64,000 nt of DNA, taken from positions 62,001 through 126,000 of the forward strand of contig NZ_JACHJK010000012.1 of the NCBI RefSeq assembly GCF_014203595.1, in the 5' to 3' direction. Of this stretch, positions 22,303-31,041 are shown in pieces. The DNA comes from Streptomyces echinatus. Its GTDB lineage: Bacteria > Actinomycetota > Actinomycetes > Streptomycetales > Streptomycetaceae. The translations under genes and the position numbers were made by a program. Positions within the stretch are counted from its first letter, which is position 1, and each line of letters starts with the position of its first letter. The notes below the pieces were generated by a model, which worked only from the letters and a program-made list of their open reading frames with translations, did not search any database and was not told where the DNA came from.

Positions 22303-23480
22303 AGCAGGGCGAACTGTCCCTCCGGGCCCTCCTCGTGATGGTCCAGGACCGAAGCGGGACGGCGGGCCTGCTCCGGTGCCGGCAGGACGCCCTCCTGCCG
22401 CAGCTCGGCCGCCGTGACCGCGGACGGCACCGCCAACCCGGCCCGCTCCGGCCGCAGTTCCGCCAGCAGTGCGAGGACCGTGATCAGCTCCAGCAGCTCC
22501 GACGTCCAGCTCTGCGGCCAGGCCGCCGGGCGGATCGCCGCGAGCGTGCCCGGTTCGCCCGGCGCGGTGCGGGCCGCGAACCAGGCGTCCAGCACCCGGA
22601 CGCCCGCCACCTCGTGGTCCCAGGCCTCGGGCGGGACGGGGGAGATGCGGCCCTCTCCCAGATGCAGGGTCTCCTCGTCGCGGTCGTAGTGGAGGGCGGC
22701 CCCGGGGTCCCCGCCCGGGCGGAGCCGGCTGAGGCCCGGAAGGGGCGCGCGAACGTACGGCCGGCGACCGCCCGGCAGCTTGGGGCGTTCCCCGTCCCGG
22801 CGCATCAGCCACAGCGCACGGCGGCCCAGGTCCACGCCGGACGCCCACAGCGCGGGGTCGTCGGTGAGCGGGACGGTGAGGTCCGGGCGGGCCGTCGCCA
22901 GGATCCAGGCCAGCATGTCCGGTGCGGTGGGGCGGACGCCCAGGCGGGCCGCCAGGAGGTCCAGCAGGCCCGGGGCCAGGTTCGGTTCCGTGCCGCCGGG
23001 CCGGCGGTAGAGCGGGCGGACGCGGCCGGTGCGCAGGGTGGGCAGGAGCGCGGTCGCCAGCAGCGGGGTGCCGGCGTCGCCCGTCTCCACCGTGAAGACC
23101 TGACGGGCGTCCGCCACCCGCCACAGCTCCGGGCGGGCCGTGTCGATCAGCCGGTGGTCCGGGATCAGCCACCGCTCGTCGAACGGGGCGGCCAGCACCC
23201 GGACCGGCTCCGCGCAGGGGCCCTCGGCGCGCGCGAGCCGTTCCGTGCCGGTGGACTGGCCGGGCAGCTGGCCCACCGCCGACTGGAGCGTACGGGCGCG
23301 GGTCGGCTCGAACAGGGCCTCCCGGCCGGGCCCTTCGGCCTTCAGCAGGGCGTCCCAGCGTGCCTTCGGCGAGGCCGGATCGGGTGCCGTCGGCCACGCG
23401 CGGCCCAGCCGCAGGGGTGCGACGGACCACGGCATGAGGTCCGCCAGCGGCGGAGCGTCGTCGCGCGTCACGCTGGGCAT
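22299..23480 (-). CDS. Stand-alone type ISP restriction-modification C-terminal domain protein
   Basis: 393 aa from ATG 23480. Blocks such as LMPWSVAPLRLGRAWPTAPD, LFEPTRARTLQSAVGQLPGQ, RVLAAPFDERWLIPDHRLIDTARPELWRV and YRRPGGTEPNLAPGLLDLLAARLG match the Streptomyces proteins named type ISP restriction/modification enzyme. They correspond to the C-terminal target-recognition portion of single-chain LlaBIII-like enzymes. No nuclease, helicase or methyltransferase motif (no Walker box, no NPPY) is present here or in the neighbours, so it cannot restrict alone. The name comes from family recall. Confidence 0.7.
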   Translation of the reverse strand: MPSVTRDDAPPLADLMPWSVAPLRLGRAWPTAPDPASPKARWDALLKAEGPGREALFEPTRARTLQSAVGQLPGQSTGTERLARAEGPCAEPVRVLAAPFDERWLIPDHRLIDTARPELWRVADARQVFTVETGDAGTPLLATALLPTLRTGRVRPLYRRPGGTEPNLAPGLLDLLAARLGVRPTAPDMLAWILATARPDLTVPLTDDPALWASGVDLGRRALWLMRRDGERPKLPGGRRPYVRAPLPGLSRLRPGGDPGAALHYDRDEETLHLGEGRISPVPPEAWDHEVAGVRVLDAWFAARTAPGEPGTLAAIRPAAWPQSWTSELLELITVLALLAELRPERAGLAVPSAVTAAELRQEGVLPAPEQARRPASVLDHHEEGPEGQFALL

Positions 23481-23579
23481 GCTACGGCAGCGTCCCGAGG
23501 GGCGCGGAAGCGTACGCGATGCGCGGCTCCACCGCGCGACCGCGACCGGCCACGAGGGGCCCGCGGCGGGGCGGGGTGC

Positions 23580-24353
23580 CTACGCGTCCAGGGTCACGGT
23601 GAACGAGAAGCGGTCGCCCCGGTAGTGGATGACCGCCACGTCCAGCACCCGGCCCTCGGTGTCGTAGGTCACGCCCGTGTAGTGCAGGATCGGGCTGAGC
23701 AGGGGGACTTCCAGCAGCCGGGCCGTCTCCGGGTCGGCGAGCCGCGCCTCCACGGTGTCCGTGATCCGGCTGATGTCCGCTTTCACCACGTCCCGCAGCA
23801 CCTTGGTCATCGGCCAGCGGATCAGGTCCTCCGGGTCGATGCGGTCGGCCAGGCCGGGGAGGATGTGGTTGACGGCGTGGTTGGTCGGCTCGCCGGTCTT
23901 CTCGTCGCTGCGCAGGCGGTGGTACGCCGCCACCTCCGTGAGGTCCGGGAAGTACTCGGCGAGTCCGGCCGGCACCGGCACCCGGCCGTGGTCCAGCAGC
24001 TCGGTCGTCATCCCGGACTGCTGGGCCACGATCGCGTCCACCGAGCCCAGCAGCCGCACCGGCGCCCCGCGCCGGGCGTCGGGCTCGATGAACGTGCCGC
24101 GCCGCCGGTGCCGGCTGATCAGCCCCTCGTCCTCCAGTTCCTTCAGCGCCTGCCGCATGGTCAGCACGCTCACGCCGTAGTGCTCCGCCAGCCGTTCCTC
24201 GGTGGGCAGGCGCAGCGGGTCCTCGGGTGAGCGGCCCAGTATCGAGGCGCGCAGCGACTGCGACACCTGGTACCACAGCGGCAGCTTGCGGTTCAGGACG
24301 ATCGAATCCGGAGCGAAGGAGGTCACGCGGCTATCCGTACCCGGCGAGGACAT
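23580..24353 (-). CDS. GntR/HutC-family regulator with UTRA ligand domain
   Basis: About 257 aa from ATG 24353 (start uncertain, no RBS; TTG 24362 is also in frame). N-terminal winged HTH: LWYQVSQSLRASILGRSPEDPLRLPTEERLAEHYGVSVLTMRQALKELEDEGLISRHRRRGTFI. The C-terminal UTRA domain of about 150 residues ends with LLSPILHYTGVTYDTEGRVLDVAVIHYRGDRFSFTV. It follows hmgA by about 20 bp, so the two form an operon and the regulator probably responds to an aromatic-acid intermediate. Confidence 0.9.
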   Translation of the reverse strand: MSSPGTDSRVTSFAPDSIVLNRKLPLWYQVSQSLRASILGRSPEDPLRLPTEERLAEHYGVSVLTMRQALKELEDEGLISRHRRRGTFIEPDARRGAPVRLLGSVDAIVAQQSGMTTELLDHGRVPVPAGLAEYFPDLTEVAAYHRLRSDEKTGEPTNHAVNHILPGLADRIDPEDLIRWPMTKVLRDVVKADISRITDTVEARLADPETARLLEVPLLSPILHYTGVTYDTEGRVLDVAVIHYRGDRFSFTVTLDA

Positions 24354-24371
24354 TCGGCGCAACGGCGGGGG

Positions 24372-25706
24372 TCACCCCCGGAAGTGGCGCTCCATGCCCT
24401 GCCACACATCGTCGTAGCGTCGCTGGAGGTGGTCGGCCCGGGCCGCCTGCGGGGTGAGGGTCACCGGCCAGCGGGTCTCGAACATGAAGGCCAGGCCGTC
24501 GTCGATCTTCTGCGGCCTCAGCTCGGCCGCGCTCGCCCGGTCGAAGGTCTCCCGGTCCGGGCCGTGCGCGGACATCATGTTGTGCAGCGAACCGCCGCCG
24601 GGCACGAAACCCTCCGCCTTGGCGTCGTACGCGCCCTCGATCAGGCCCATGTACTCGCTCATCACGTTCCGGTGGAAGTACGGCGGCCGGAACGTGTCCT
24701 CGCCCACCAGCCAGCGCGGCGCGAACACCACGAAGTCCACGCCGGCCAGGCCCGGGGTGTCCGACGGGGAGGTCAGGACCGTGAAGATCGACGGGTCCGG
24801 GTGGTCGTAGGAGATGGTGCCGATCACATTGAACCGGCGCAGGTCATAGACGTACGGCACATGGTTGCCGTGCCAGGCGACCACATCCAGGGGGCTGTGG
24901 TCGTACGTCGCCGTCCAGAGGTTGCCGCAGAACTTGTTCACCACCTCCACCGGGCCCTCGACGTCCTCGTACGCGGCGACCGGCGCCCGGAAGTCCCGGG
25001 CGTTCGCGAGCCCGTTGGCGCCGATGGGTCCGAGGTCGGGAAGCTGGAACGGCGCCCCGTAGTTCTCGCACACATAGCCGCGTGCCGTGGGGCGCGGCCC
25101 GCCGTCCGACGCGGTGTCCAGCAGCTCCACACGGAAGCGCACCCCGCGCGGGATCAGCGCCACATGGCCCGGTTCCACATGCAGTCGGCCGAACTCGGTG
25201 TGCAGCAGCAGCCCGCCGCGCTCGGGCACGATCAGCAGCTCCCCGTCGGCGTCGGAGAAGACCCGCTCCATCGAGGCGTCGGCGTGGTACAGGTGCACGG
25301 CCATGCCGGTGCGCTGGGTCGCGTCGCCGTTGCCGCCCAGCGTCCACAGGCCGCCGAGGAAGTCCGTGCCCGCCGGGGGCTCCGGCAGCGGGTTCCAGCG
25401 CAGCCGGTTGGGGTCGGGCACCGTCTCGGTGAAGGGGGCCGTGCGCAGCCCGCCGTTGTCGGTGCGGGTGAACGCGGGGTGCGCGGCCGAGGGGCGGATG
25501 CGATAGAGCCACGAGCGCCGGTTGTGCGCCCGCGGCTCGGTGAACGCCGTACCGCTCAGCTGCTCCGCGTACAGGCCGAGCGGCGCGCGCTGCGGCGAGT
25601 TGTGGCCCTCGGGCAGGGCGCCCGGCACCGCCTCCGAGGCGTGCTCGTTGCCGAACCCGGTCAGATAGGACAGCCCCTCGGCGGTCTTCCGTGCGTCCCC
25701 GCTCAT
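24372..25706 (-). CDS. hmgA: Homogentisate 1,2-dioxygenase
   Basis: 444 aa, full length for the family, from ATG 25706 with RBS GAGGAGC. It starts SYLTGFGNEHASEAVPGALPEGHNSPQ and contains LYRIRPSAAHPAF, GNLWTATYDHSPLDVVAWHGNHVPYVYDL, PPYFHRNVMSEYMGLI (iron ligand His and Glu region) and GGGSLHNMMSAHGPD. A cytosolic Fe(II) enzyme, it opens the ring of homogentisate to maleylacetoacetate in tyrosine and phenylalanine breakdown. It is followed by a GntR gene and preceded by a 24-bp inverted repeat. Confidence 0.97.
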   Translation of the reverse strand: MSGDARKTAEGLSYLTGFGNEHASEAVPGALPEGHNSPQRAPLGLYAEQLSGTAFTEPRAHNRRSWLYRIRPSAAHPAFTRTDNGGLRTAPFTETVPDPNRLRWNPLPEPPAGTDFLGGLWTLGGNGDATQRTGMAVHLYHADASMERVFSDADGELLIVPERGGLLLHTEFGRLHVEPGHVALIPRGVRFRVELLDTASDGGPRPTARGYVCENYGAPFQLPDLGPIGANGLANARDFRAPVAAYEDVEGPVEVVNKFCGNLWTATYDHSPLDVVAWHGNHVPYVYDLRRFNVIGTISYDHPDPSIFTVLTSPSDTPGLAGVDFVVFAPRWLVGEDTFRPPYFHRNVMSEYMGLIEGAYDAKAEGFVPGGGSLHNMMSAHGPDRETFDRASAAELRPQKIDDGLAFMFETRWPVTLTPQAARADHLQRRYDDVWQGMERHFRG

Positions 25707-25725
25707 GCTCGCTCCTCGCGTCCCG

Positions 25726-25749
25726 ATTCCTATGTAACACCGTAGGAAT
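25726..25749. promoter_or_regulatory. Inverted repeat in the hmgA promoter
   Basis: ATTCCTA (25726-25732) and TAGGAAT (25743-25749) are perfect 7-bp arms with a 10-bp spacer, 20 bp upstream of the hmgA start. On the minus strand, TACATA in the spacer could be the -10 box, so a bound protein would block the promoter. The adjacent GntR/UTRA protein is the obvious candidate. Confidence 0.55.
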
Positions 25750-25856
25750 GAGAGCGTGCCCGCGCAAGGGCTTCCGGTGTCCTCCCAGGGAGGTAGGGCC
25801 AGAACCAGACTTGAGAGGGATCCGGACCACCGGCGGGCTGTTCTACGCTCCCGGTC

Positions 25857-26414
25857 ATGTCGTGGAACAAGTGGACGCGTGGACCTCTCGCCGCACTCGC
25901 GGTGTGCGTCCTGCTGCCGTTCGGAGCGGTGGCCTGTGCCACCGGCGAGGCGCACGGGGGCACGGTCGCCCCCTCGCCCGTGGGGAAGGTCCTGGACAAC
26001 ACCGACGAGACCGGCCGGAACCTGCGCGAGGTGCCGAGGAAGAACGCCCCCGAGGTCGCCGTCGAGGTCACCCCGGACGCCGCCGGCGGCTGGGACGTCC
26101 GGCTGGCCCTGCGCCACTTCCGCTGCTCCGCGCCCGGCACCCGGCCCGCGGCGGCCATCGGACGCGGCCTCGCCCACCTCTACGTGGACGGCCGCCCGGT
26201 CGCCCGGCTGCGCACCCCCGCCTACCACCTGGCCGCCGGACTGGTCCCGCAGGGCACCCACCAGATCACCGCCCGGCTGTACGCCGACGACGGCACGGTG
26301 TGGGCCGTCCGCGGCAAGCCGGTCGAGAGCACCGCCGACATCACGGTGTCCGACGCGGAGGCGGACACGGCGGAGCCGCCGGCCGCGACCACGTCCTTGG
26401 GCGCCGGCGGGTGA
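25857..26414 (+). CDS. Putative lipoprotein of unknown function
   Basis: 185 aa from ATG 25857. N-terminal signal (PLAALAVCVLLPFGAVAC) with a lipobox ending at Cys27, so probably lipidated and surface exposed. The mature domain of about 130 residues looks beta-rich (VAVEVTPDAAGGWDVRLALRHFRCSAP, HLYVDGRPVARLRTPAYHL) and ends in an Ala/Thr tail. TACGCT at 25844-25849 places the transcript start at the ATG, so it is probably leaderless. It lies opposite hmgA; no functional link is visible. Confidence 0.8.
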   Translation: MSWNKWTRGPLAALAVCVLLPFGAVACATGEAHGGTVAPSPVGKVLDNTDETGRNLREVPRKNAPEVAVEVTPDAAGGWDVRLALRHFRCSAPGTRPAAAIGRGLAHLYVDGRPVARLRTPAYHLAAGLVPQGTHQITARLYADDGTVWAVRGKPVESTADITVSDAEADTAEPPAATTSLGAGG

Positions 26415-26547
26415 GTCCGGCCGTCGGACCCGGCCGTCCGGGAAACCGACGGCCGCCGGTGACCGGGGCCCGGCGGCGCATGAGTGCAAGGACCATGCTT
26501 CTCCGTACCGTGGGGTGAGGTTCACCAGGCCCCGGCGGAAAGGCATC

Positions 26548-27165
26548 ATGAAGCCCGTGCCCCAAGCGACATCGCTCCGCCGCGCGCCCGTCCAGCGGCG
26601 CAGCGCCGAACGGCTGACCAGGATCCTGGACGCCTGCGCCGACCTCCTCGACGAGGTGGGCTACGACGCCCTGAGCACGCGGGCGGTCGCCCAGCGCGCC
26701 GGTGTCCCCATCGGCTCGGTCTACCGCTTCTTCGGCAACAAGCGGGAGATGGCCGACGCCCTCGCCCAGCGCAACCTGGAGCGGTACGTCGAGCGGGTCA
26801 CCGAGCGGCTGAAGGGGGCCCGCAAGGGGGACTGGCGGGCCGCCATGGACGCCGTCCTGGACGAGTACCTGGCCATGAAGCGCACCGCGCCCGGCTTCTC
26901 CCTGGTGGACTTCGGCAACCAGATCCCGGTCGGCTCCCGGCACGGCGAGCCCAACACCCGGGTCGCCGACCGGCTCACCGAGCTGCTCGCCGACTACCTC
27001 GTCCACGACCCGGACGCGGACCTGCGGCGGGTCTTCCTGGTCGCCGTGGAGAGCGCCGACAGCCTCGTCCAGCTGGCCTTCCGGGTCGATCCGCAGGGGG
27101 ACGAGGGGATCATCACCGAGATACGGGAACTGCTGCGGGCGTACCTGGGGCGCGTGCTGGACTGA
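26548..27165 (+). CDS. TetR-family regulator
   Basis: 205 aa from ATG 26548, with AAAGG upstream. HTH at residues 20-66: RLTRILDACADLLDEVGYDALSTRAVAQRAGVPIGSVYRFFGNKREMADAL, a good TetR_N. The C-terminal helical ligand domain is about 140 residues. A TetR-like operator sequence (CATCCGTACCGGTCGGTATG) lies 25 bp downstream of its stop, before the molybdoenzyme gene, which may be its target. Ligand unknown. Confidence 0.9.
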   Translation: MKPVPQATSLRRAPVQRRSAERLTRILDACADLLDEVGYDALSTRAVAQRAGVPIGSVYRFFGNKREMADALAQRNLERYVERVTERLKGARKGDWRAAMDAVLDEYLAMKRTAPGFSLVDFGNQIPVGSRHGEPNTRVADRLTELLADYLVHDPDADLRRVFLVAVESADSLVQLAFRVDPQGDEGIITEIRELLRAYLGRVLD

Positions 27166-27190
27166 ACGGTCCCGCATCGGGGCTCCCCAG

Positions 27191-27210
27191 CATCCGTACC
27201 GGTCGGTATG
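27191..27210. promoter_or_regulatory. TetR-type operator candidate before the molybdoenzyme gene
   Basis: CATCCGTACCGGTCGGTATG is an imperfect palindrome. Its minus-strand half, CATACCGACCGGT, matches sites at 58088-58107 and, with one change, 50686-50705. It lies about 60 bp upstream of the oxidoreductase start. Confidence 0.45.
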
Positions 27211-27268
27211 CTCGCCTCCTGTCCGTCCGCGCACGGGGCGAGCCCGTCGCCGACCTCCGGGAGGACCC

Positions 27269-29500
27269 GTGTCCCGCACCGCCCTGCGAATCTGCCCCCT
27301 GTGCGAGGCCACCTGCGGGCTGACCCTCACCGTCGAGGGCACCCGCGTCACCGGCGCCCGCGGCGACCGCGACGACGTCTTCAGCCGGGGGTTCATCTGC
27401 CCCAAGGGAGCCTCCTTCGGCGCCGTCGACGGCGACCCCGACCGGCTGCGCGCCCCCCTCGTCCGCACCGACGGCGAACTGCGCGAGGCCAGCTGGGAGG
27501 AGGCCTTCGACGCGGTCGCCGCGGGACTGCGCCCGGTCGTGGAGCGGTACGGCCCGGACGCCGTCGGCGTGGTCCTCGGCAACCCCAACGTGCACACCGT
27601 GGCCGGCGCCCTGTACCCGCCGGTCCTGCTCGCCGCCCTGCGCACCCGCAGCCTGTTCACCGCCTCCACGGTCGACCAGATGCCCAAGCACGTCTCCAGC
27701 GGACTGCTCTTCGGCGACGCGAACGCCATCCCCGTGCCGGACCTGGACCACACCGACCACCTGCTCCTCATAGGCGCCAACCCGCTGGAGTCCAACGGCA
27801 GTCTGTGCACCGCCCCCGACTTCCCCGGCAGGCTCAAGGCCCTCAAGGCCCGCGGCGGCCGGCTCACCGTCGTGGACCCGCGCCGCACCCGCACCGCCCG
27901 GCTCGCCGACCGGCACCTGGCGATCCGCCCCGGCACCGACGCCCTGCTGCTCGCCGCGATGGCGCACACCCTCTTCGCGGAAGACCTGACCGACCTCGGG
28001 GACCTGGCCCGGCACGTCCAAGGGCTCGACGAACTCCGCGCGGCCCTCGGCGACTTCACCCCCGAAGCCGTGGCCCCCGCCTGCGACCTGGACGCCGGCG
28101 TCATCCGCACGCTCGCCCGCGACCTCGCCGCCGCGCCCACCGCCGCCGTCTACGCCCGCATCGGCAGCTGCACCGTCCCGCACGGCACCCTGGCCAGCTG
28201 GCTGGTCGACGTCCTCAACATCCTCACCGGCAACCTGGACCGCCCCGGCGGTGCCCTCTTCCCGCAGGCCGCCACCGACCGCACGCCCCGCCCGGCGGGC
28301 CCCGGCCGCGGCTTCGCCCTCGGCCGCTGGCACTCCCGGGTGAGCGGACACCCCGAGGCCAAGGGGGAGTTGCCGCTCTCCGCGCTCGCCGAGGAGATCG
28401 ACACCGTGACCGAGGAGGGAACCCCGGTCCGCGCGCTCATCGCCGTCGCCGCCAACCCCGTGCTCTCCGCGCCCGACGGCGACCGGCTCGACAAGGCCCT
28501 GGGCTCCCTGGACTTCATGGTCAGCGTCGACCCGTACCTGAACGAGACCTCGCGCCACGCCCACGTCGTGCTGCCGCCGCCCCCGCCCGCCCAGAGCCCG
28601 CACCACGACTTCGCCTTCAACACCCTCGCCGTCCGCAACCAGGTCCGCTACACCCGCCCCGCCGTCCCGCTGGAGCCCGGCCGCATGGCCGAGAGCGAGA
28701 TCCTCGCCCGGCTGATCCTGGCCGCGACCGGCATGCACGGCGCCGACCCGGGGGCCGTCGACACGACGGTCGTCGACCAGACCCTCGGCAAGGCCGTGCG
28801 GGACGAGCACTCGCCGGTGCACGGCCGCGACCCGCGCGACCTCGCGGCCCGGCTCACCGGCGACACCGGCCCCGAACGGCGGCTCGACCTGATGCTGCGC
28901 CTCGGCCCGTACGGCGACGGCTTCGGCGCCCGGCCCGACGGGCTGACCCTGGAGAAGCTGCTCGCCCACCCGCACGGCATCGACCTCGGCCCGCTCCGCC
29001 CCCGCCTGCCGCAGCCGCTGAAGACCCGCAGCGGCAGGATCGAGATGCTGCCCGAGCCGATCGCCGGCGACCTGCCCCGGCTCCGCGCCGCCCTGCGCGA
29101 CCGCCCCGCGGGCCTCGTCCTCGTCGGCCGCCGCCATCTGCGCTCCAACAACAGCTGGATGCACAACGTGCCCGCCCTCACCGGCGGCAGCAATCGCTGC
29201 ACCGTCCACATCCACCCCGAGGACGCCGCCCGGCTCGGGGTCCGGGACGGCGCGGCCGTGCGCGTCAAGGGCGCCGGGGGAGAGGTGGTGGCCCCGGCCG
29301 AGGTCACCGACGGCGTCCGGCCCGGGGTGGTGAGCCTGCCGCACGGCTGGGGACACGACCGGCCCGGCACCCGCCTCAGCCATGCCGCGACCGACCCCGG
29401 CGTCAACGTCAACCAGCTGCTCGACGGCAGTCAGCTCGACCCGCTCTCCGGCAACGCGGTGCTCAACGGCATCCCCGTCGAACTCGTCGCACTGCCGTGA
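27269..29500 (+). CDS. Molybdopterin oxidoreductase (FdhA/BisC-like) with [4Fe-4S] site
   Basis: 743 aa from GTG 27269, with RBS GGGAGG. The N-terminal cluster motif is C-x2-C-x3-C followed by a fourth Cys (CPLCEATC and FICPKG). The molybdopterin domain contains GNPNVHTV, LLIGANPLESNG, VVDPRRTRTARLADRHLAIRPGTDALLLAAM and GNLDRPGGALFPQ. The C-terminal dinucleotide-binding domain has RRHLRSNNSWMHNVPAL and SLPHGWGHDRPGTRL. At the usual molybdenum-ligand position there is no Cys or selenocysteine (region STVDQMPKH). No partner subunit or chaperone gene is adjacent. Electron donor and substrate are unknown. Confidence 0.9.
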   Translation: MSRTALRICPLCEATCGLTLTVEGTRVTGARGDRDDVFSRGFICPKGASFGAVDGDPDRLRAPLVRTDGELREASWEEAFDAVAAGLRPVVERYGPDAVGVVLGNPNVHTVAGALYPPVLLAALRTRSLFTASTVDQMPKHVSSGLLFGDANAIPVPDLDHTDHLLLIGANPLESNGSLCTAPDFPGRLKALKARGGRLTVVDPRRTRTARLADRHLAIRPGTDALLLAAMAHTLFAEDLTDLGDLARHVQGLDELRAALGDFTPEAVAPACDLDAGVIRTLARDLAAAPTAAVYARIGSCTVPHGTLASWLVDVLNILTGNLDRPGGALFPQAATDRTPRPAGPGRGFALGRWHSRVSGHPEAKGELPLSALAEEIDTVTEEGTPVRALIAVAANPVLSAPDGDRLDKALGSLDFMVSVDPYLNETSRHAHVVLPPPPPAQSPHHDFAFNTLAVRNQVRYTRPAVPLEPGRMAESEILARLILAATGMHGADPGAVDTTVVDQTLGKAVRDEHSPVHGRDPRDLAARLTGDTGPERRLDLMLRLGPYGDGFGARPDGLTLEKLLAHPHGIDLGPLRPRLPQPLKTRSGRIEMLPEPIAGDLPRLRAALRDRPAGLVLVGRRHLRSNNSWMHNVPALTGGSNRCTVHIHPEDAARLGVRDGAAVRVKGAGGEVVAPAEVTDGVRPGVVSLPHGWGHDRPGTRLSHAATDPGVNVNQLLDGSQLDPLSGNAVLNGIPVELVALP

Positions 29501-29559
29501 CCTGGACTTTTGCGCTTATTGCTCGCGCGTCAACGTCTTGTTAACGCCGTTTGGACGGA

Positions 29560-29615
29560 CCTAACGTCAACGCACCGCCGACCCCCAGGTGGGATGTTCA
29601 AGGGCGAACGTTAGG
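29560..29615. promoter_or_regulatory. CCTAACGT/ACGTTAGG inverted repeat upstream of the citrate carrier
   Basis: CCTAACGT (29560-29567) and ACGTTAGG (29608-29615) are perfect arms 40 bp apart, the second ending 9 bp before the ATG. The same leader is rich in TTAACG/TCAACG words. It could be a looped operator or a leader structure. Confidence 0.4.
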
Positions 29616-29624
29616 TATCCATTC

Positions 29625-31019
29625 ATGCTGACCATCCTCGGCTTCGCCATGATCGCGACCTTCCTGGTCCTGATCATGCTGAAGAAGATGTCGCCGATCG
29701 CGGCGCTCGTGCTCATCCCCGCGCTGTTCTGCGTGTTCGTGGGCAAGGGCGCCAAGCTCGGCGACTACGTCATCGACGGCGTCACCGGCCTCGCCCCCAC
29801 CGCGGCGATGCTCATGTTCGCGATCGTCTACTTCGGTGTGATGATCGACGTCGGCCTCTTCGACCCGGTCGTGCGGGGCATCCTGAGGTTCTGCAGGGCC
29901 GACCCGCTGCGGATCGTGGTCGGTACGGCGCTGCTCGCGGCGATCGTCTCCCTGGACGGCGACGGCTCCACCACCTTCATGATCACCGTCTCGGCGATGT
30001 ACCCGCTGTACAAGCGCCTGAAGATGTCCCTGGTCGTGATGACCGGCGTCGCCGCCATGGCCAACGGCGTGATGAACACGCTGCCGTGGGGCGGCCCCAC
30101 CGCCCGCGCCGCCACCGCGCTGAAGGTGGACGCCGGCGACATCTTCGTGCCGATGATCCCGGCCCTCGCCGTGGGCCTGGTGTTCGTCCTCGCCCTCGCC
30201 TGCGTCCTCGGCCGCCGCGAGCGGGCGCGGCTCGGCGTGCTCACGCTGGACGAGGCGCTGGTGAAGGAGGCCGCGACCGAGACGGTGCTGGTCGGCGCCG
30301 GTGCCGGCGAGGAGGCGAAGCCGGCCGGCGGCTCCGGCCCGGGCGTGGACCGGCCCGACGAGCCCGGCGACGACGGCTTCCAGGGCCTGGACCCCGACCG
30401 TCCCACCCTGCGCCCCGGGCTCTACTGGTTCAACGCGCTGCTCACGGTCGCCCTGCTCACCGCCATGATCATGGAGTGTCTGCCGATCCCGGTGCTGTTC
30501 CTGCTCGGCGCCGCCCTCGCCCTGACCGTCAACTTCCCCCACATGCCGGACCAGAAGGCCCGCATCGCCGCCCACGCGGAGAACGTCCTCAACGTCTCCG
30601 GCATGGTGTTCGCCGCCGCCGTCTTCACCGGCGTCCTGCAGGGCACCGGCATGGTCGACCACATGGCCGCCTGGCTGGTGGACAACATCCCCGACGGCAT
30701 GGGCCCGCACATGGCCTTCGTCACCGGCGTGCTGAGCATCCCGCTGACGTACTTCATGTCCAACGACGGCTTCTACTTCGGCATCCTGCCGGTGCTCGCC
30801 GAGGCGGGTCACGCGCACGGCGTCTCCTCCCTGGAGATCGCCCGCGCCTCCATCGTCGGCCAGCCGCTGCACATGTCCAGCCCGCTCGTCCCGGCCGTCT
30901 ACGTCCTGGTCGGCATGGCCAAGGTCGAGTTCGGCGACCACACCCGGTTCGTGGTCAAGTGGGCCGCGCTCACCTCACTGGCGGTGCTCGGCGCGGCCAT
31001 CCTGTTCGGCATCGTCTGA
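29625..31019 (+). CDS. CitMHS-family metal-citrate transporter
   Basis: 464 aa from ATG 29625. About eleven membrane helices with a cytoplasmic loop near residues 205-255. Signature pieces: MLTILGFAMIATFLVLIMLKKMSP, SLDGDGSTTFMITVSAMYPLY, TLPWGGPTARAATAL and YFMSNDGFYFGILPVLAEAG, with SIVGQPLHMSSPLVPAVYVL near the end. CitMHS carriers take up citrate as a complex with a divalent metal; an S. coelicolor homologue is reported (from memory) to prefer iron-citrate. No CitAB-type sensor pair is adjacent. It is followed 22 bp later by an MFS gene. Confidence 0.93.
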   Translation: MLTILGFAMIATFLVLIMLKKMSPIAALVLIPALFCVFVGKGAKLGDYVIDGVTGLAPTAAMLMFAIVYFGVMIDVGLFDPVVRGILRFCRADPLRIVVGTALLAAIVSLDGDGSTTFMITVSAMYPLYKRLKMSLVVMTGVAAMANGVMNTLPWGGPTARAATALKVDAGDIFVPMIPALAVGLVFVLALACVLGRRERARLGVLTLDEALVKEAATETVLVGAGAGEEAKPAGGSGPGVDRPDEPGDDGFQGLDPDRPTLRPGLYWFNALLTVALLTAMIMECLPIPVLFLLGAALALTVNFPHMPDQKARIAAHAENVLNVSGMVFAAAVFTGVLQGTGMVDHMAAWLVDNIPDGMGPHMAFVTGVLSIPLTYFMSNDGFYFGILPVLAEAGHAHGVSSLEIARASIVGQPLHMSSPLVPAVYVLVGMAKVEFGDHTRFVVKWAALTSLAVLGAAILFGIV

Positions 31020-31041
31020 CACCCCGGGAAGGGCCTCACCC

